From: Utricularia gibba
Lineage: Eukaryota; Streptophyta; Magnoliopsida; Lamiales; Lentibulariaceae
Direction of reading: 5' to 3'
Length of the DNA stretch: 64,000 bases
Assembly: GCA_002189035.1 (NCBI GenBank)
Contig: NEEC01000016.1
Span: 868,001 to 932,000, forward strand
Both the position numbers and the translations under genes were made by a program. This document shows, piece after piece, positions 61,638-64,000 of the stretch; position 1 is the first letter of the stretch; the number at the start of each line of letters is the position of its first letter. Under the pieces are notes generated by a model. It was given only the letters and a program-made list of their open reading frames with translations. It ran no database searches and was not told where the DNA came from.

Positions 61638-64000
61638 TCAGGGTAACAGTCCTGTCAACTGCATACTCAAGAGATCTGCCAGAGCATCACGGACTTCAAT
61701 CTGAAAAGCCAGAGACAAGCTCCAGTTCACATTCATATTCATCTTCATATCCATTGGTAAGTGAAAGCAGTCTCTCAAACCTGGTCGCAGCGGATAAGTT
61801 TTGTAATCGAGGGAAAAAATGCATTGAGGTGACTCTTGAAGATGTGGGGGTTCATTCCACTCATGCTTTTCAGCACCTGCATGATCAGAGTTGAAGGGAG
61901 AGTGTGTCATGAAACCAAAAATCGGAATCTGCCTGGCTGAGAGAGATGATTAGTTACCTTGACAGTAATAGGAGATCGGAGCTCTGCAACTCGATGGATC
62001 TCCATGTTGGTTGTCTCGTCCAAGCTAGCTTGAAAATCGGACGCCTCTCTGAGAACCTCTTCACAGAAAGAAACCAGCTTTGCTTCTGCTACACAGTCAA
62101 GTTTCTCTTTCACCGCTTGTTCTTCATTCACTGCTGCTGTTGTCTTCTGCAGGATGTCCAGGTAAATGCTAGTTCCAGACAACTCCTGCCGGAACAGATT
62201 CGACGGGGACCTATTGTTGCAGAAAAAACGTTTCAGAGCTATACAACAAAAGTAGGAAGAACATGAGGAAACTCTGTTGCAAGTCGAGATAACAACCTTT
62301 CAGTTGGAATTTGGTGCATCCGCAGTCTGAGGTTGGAGCATGAGTTGTAGGAGGCAGCGAACTCCAAGACAGAATACAGAATCTCCATCAAGCTAACCTT
62401 TTGCTGTGCATTCAGCTTACTCCAATATTTGCTCTGGAATTTGGAAACGGTGAAGCTAAGCCGAAAGTCAAATCTCAAATGCACAAGATATGAAGATGTC
62501 TCCGCAAAAACATTTGCAATACAGGAACCAAGCTTTAGTAGGAAGAACAATGGAAAGAAAGTTAAACTGGAAGTGTTTCTGTTCACCTGAATACAATCAA
62601 CGACGCCCAAGAGTAAAAGCTGAGTGATGCATTTACTCCTCACAATGTCCAGGCCAAGGCCTTCCTTTGTACCTCTCGTATCCACATCAGGAACAGCAGT
62701 CTAGCAAAATCACACAGAAAAAAAAAAAAAATCTTTCACCTTGACAATAGAAGTGCAGCGGAATATAAAGTTTGGCATGTAAAGAACGAAAGATTTACAT
62801 GATCACCAGCTCTTGTAGGAGAAGATGGAGTTACTTCATCAAACTCAAGTGCTTTTCGCCTCGATGTGACGCCTCTCATTAACAGGTTCTCTTTCATATT
62901 TTCCATAATTTTTTGTCCAAATGATTGACTGCTCTGAAGGCTTGCAGTTTTGGAAGGATTTCCAGCTGCTCCAGGTGATGATAGAATGCCTAGACAAGAA
63001 AGCCAATATTTGAAGTTTTAGAACAGTGACAAGATGTTAACTGGAAACTGTGCATTTTACAGGCTAGCAATATAGACGAAGCACTAACCGTTGGTTCTCT
63101 CGGCATCACCATGGCTCATAGTTTCTTGATTATGATCCGCTCCATGCAAATCAACGCTAGCAACTATGAGTGCTGGAGATGAGTCCCTTGGTAGATACTT
63201 GCCCTTCTCAAAACCCGGATCATTGAGCAGCTCAAGAGGTTGGGTGGTGTAAGAAACATCCCTGCTCAGAGATCAGATGATTTACTACTCAGGTTACAAC
63301 ACTTGAAATTATCTATAAAAAAAAAGCCTCTACCTTGTGCTTTTTAACAATGCATCCCAGTCCGGGTCACTGAACTGGTAACCTCCAACTTCGATGAGAT
63401 GCACCAGAGCACCAAAAGAGATTGAGATAACTAATTGGTCATTTTTCTTGGCACAGTCGAACAGCAAACTGAGGAGTTGTGGCAGCATATGACTCACGTC
63501 CTAATGTGAGGAATCCATTACATAGAATATTTTAATATGCATACTCGACATGTTAGGCACATTTGACATGAAAGACATAGCCAAAATATTTGTTCCCAAC
63601 GCAGTGATATTCAGTGCATCAAAGGAAAAAGAAGTTTTGTGGCATTACAAAGTGGAGCTCACAAACACATCAAAAGATTCAGTAAGCTTATTACCTTGTA
63701 AAAAGAATTGAACAGATTGCACAGCAACTGCAGGGCATGAGCACTGCTTTCACGGGTCAAATCACTACTAGAGGATACAAAATCCTGTCTTCCAGCTTTT
63801 ATTATGTTGCTAAAAATGGGAAACAGGACTTGCTGGAAAATTGTCTCCCAAAATAATTTTGAAAACTGGTTACCCCTCTGATCAAGCAAATCAAACAAAA
63901 CCTCAAGTGCACAGTCTCGAATCTCTGGTCTTCGATCAGAGGTTAGGTGAGACAGGCCATTAAGCATGGCATACCAATATTTCTCAGCATAAGCATGGTC
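61638..64000 (-). CDS. BIG5: BIG5-like ARF guanine-nucleotide exchange factor, C-terminal part
   Basis: Minus-strand gene cut by the right window edge; only C-terminal HEAT-type exons are present, ending MQLTGLLP with TGA at 61638. Readable pieces in order: [153 protein letters not shown]. These match the C-terminus of large BIG ARF-GEFs, best BIG5 (MIN7/BEN1). The Sec7 catalytic domain lies beyond the window. BIG5 acts at the trans-Golgi network/early endosome in recycling and immunity, and is a target of the bacterial effector HopM1. Confidence 0.85.

Overview
The window is nuclear DNA from a flowering plant, most likely a core eudicot. Short genes are split by small GT-AG introns, separated by AT-rich spacers, and nearly every readable protein belongs to a familiar plant family (pentatricopeptide repeat editing factor, plastid beta-amylase, KMS1, SAMDC, BIG5, class-B acid phosphatase). 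There are no operons, CRISPR arrays or intact transposons. The species cannot be named from the sequence. I read 22 protein genes (one cut by the window edge), one lipoxygenase pseudogene, and several unassigned coding-like or promoter-like patches.

Layout, left to right. 0.4-9 kb: VPS20 (ESCRT-III), APS kinase, a uL23 ribosomal protein with an organelle-type leader on the minus strand, and, head to head with it, a FYVE protein with seven DM14-like helical repeats. 9-13.7 kb: an E+ PPR protein and a BAM1-like beta-amylase, both minus. 15-28.5 kb: an AMBRA1-like WD40 protein, the large subunit of plastid isopropylmalate isomerase, and PRP19/MAC3 (minus). 29-38 kb: a class-B acid phosphatase, NAD(P)H-hydrate dehydratase (minus), a small uncharacterised protein, a DEAD-box helicase like RH58 carrying a frameshift, and a carboxylesterase (minus). 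40-45.5 kb: KMS1/VMP1-like (minus), a decayed 9-lipoxygenase, and TIM22 (minus). 48.6-58 kb: a glycine-rich secreted protein with a broken leader frame, a membrane ARM-repeat protein, a LIFEGUARD/BAX-inhibitor-like protein, and a SAMDC4/BUD2-like decarboxylase. 58.7-64 kb: mitochondrial uS5m and the C-terminal half of BIG5 (minus, truncated at the right edge).

The genes serve separate housekeeping roles: endosomal sorting and autophagy (VPS20, FYVE-DM14, AMBRA1-like, KMS1, BIG5), plastid metabolism (APK, IPMI, BAM1), organelle gene expression (PPR, RH58, uL23, uS5m), mitochondrial import (TIM22) and splicing (PRP19). No undescribed multi-gene system is evident. The points most worth following are: (1) a cytosolic-type uL23 with an apparent transit peptide, which would fit replacement of the plastid rpl23 gene; (2) the FYVE plus DM14-like architecture, which suggests a PI3P-recruited ESCRT-III regulator; (3) single-base frameshifts in RH58 and in the glycine-rich protein; (4) three GC-AG introns; and (5) the lipoxygenase relic.
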